Of a DNA stretch of 44,282 bases, positions 44,224 through 44,282 are shown one piece after another (position 1 is the first letter of the stretch; each line of letters opens with the position of its first letter). The stretch covers positions 1,984,022 to 2,028,303 of the forward strand of contig CP070831.1 in the NCBI GenBank assembly GCA_020344955.1, read 5' to 3'. Position numbers and translations under genes: made by a program. Under the pieces are notes generated by a model. It was not told where the DNA came from. It worked only from the letters and a program-made list of their open reading frames with translations, and did no database searches. Source of the stretch: Promethearchaeota archaeon (GTDB lineage: Archaea; Asgardarchaeota; Lokiarchaeia; Sigyniarchaeales; SOKP01).

Positions 44224-44282
44224 ATGAGTCAATCGAATGAAAAAATAATCTACACAATTGTGGATGAAGCCCCACGGTTAGC
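44224..44282 (+). CDS. NADP-dependent isocitrate dehydrogenase, monomeric type, 5' end only
   Basis: The 19 complete codons read MSQSNEKIIYTIVDEAPRL. This matches the conserved start of monomeric NADP isocitrate dehydrogenases (S-x-x-KIIYT-x-x-DEAP-L), which are about 740 residues long and unrelated in sequence to the dimeric enzymes. The gene runs out of the window. Its position after ATP-citrate lyase supports a citrate/2-oxoglutarate cluster. The identity rests on a short motif and would be settled by the next few hundred bases. Confidence 0.6.
   Translation, partial: MSQSNEKIIYTIVDEAPRL

Noticed and set aside
1..44282. tRNA, rRNA or CRISPR loci
   Set aside because: No GC-rich stem regions, TTCGA-type T-loops or regularly spaced direct repeats were seen in the intergenic sequence.

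Overview
The window is AT-rich DNA from an archaeon, most likely an Asgard archaeon of the Lokiarchaeia type. This is inferred from gene content, not from a marker gene. The pointers are two small ubiquitin-like proteins ending at a diglycine, two Arf-like GTPase/helical-repeat fusions, a gelsolin-like domain on a long helical protein, leucine-rich-repeat proteins, a two-subunit ATP-citrate lyase, archaeal TATA-type promoter sequences close to start codons, and frequent TTG/GTG starts. No rRNA, tRNA, CRISPR array, transposase or integrase was seen.

Layout. (1) 1-8975 holds a five-gene cassette present twice. Each copy reads: tandem winged-helix protein (+), ubiquitin-like protein (+), then on the minus strand a seven-helix membrane protein with a cytosolic eight-cysteine RING-like finger, a tiny two-helix membrane protein, and an Arf-like GTPase with a TPR-like tail. 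The ubiquitin-like gene and the GTPase converge tail to tail. The copies have diverged. Copy A has lost the Walker A lysine and carries two residues after the diglycine; copy B ends exactly at GG and keeps the lysine. Three genes across the two copies have a defective start region. Between the copies lie a truncated alaX, a decayed surface-protein C-terminus and a secreted membrane-anchored protein. (2) 9153-20754 holds a pair of paralogous extracytoplasmic beta-repeat proteins, an orphan family-5 solute-binding protein, an AlaX tRNA editor, a 50-residue zinc ribbon, an LRR protein interrupted by one TGA, glutamate dehydrogenase, an SCP2-like protein, a flavodoxin, a TatD nuclease, an unknown membrane protein and a coiled-coil protein. 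(3) 20906-32826 holds a pyroglutamyl-peptidase-like protein, coiled-coil proteins, a DUF6125-like Cys-rich protein, aconitase, methyltransferases, the gelsolin-like/helical pair, a DUF4177 mini-protein, an M28 aminopeptidase, an LRR fragment and an Fe-S protein. (4) 33152-44282 holds an FAD oxidoreductase, class II fumarase, an S41 peptidase, a GNAT acetyltransferase, a DUF1847 protein, two methyltransferases, both ATP-citrate lyase subunits and the first codons of a monomeric-type NADP isocitrate dehydrogenase.

How it fits together. Aconitase, fumarase, ATP-citrate lyase, isocitrate dehydrogenase and glutamate dehydrogenase supply much of a citrate/2-oxoglutarate/glutamate network; cleaving citrate with ATP fits either a reductive TCA branch or cytosolic acetyl-CoA supply. 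The strongest candidate for an undescribed system is the duplicated cassette, where a ubiquitin-like modifier sits beside a membrane RING-like protein and a GTPase. No E1, E2 or JAMM protease is in the window, so conjugation is an inference.
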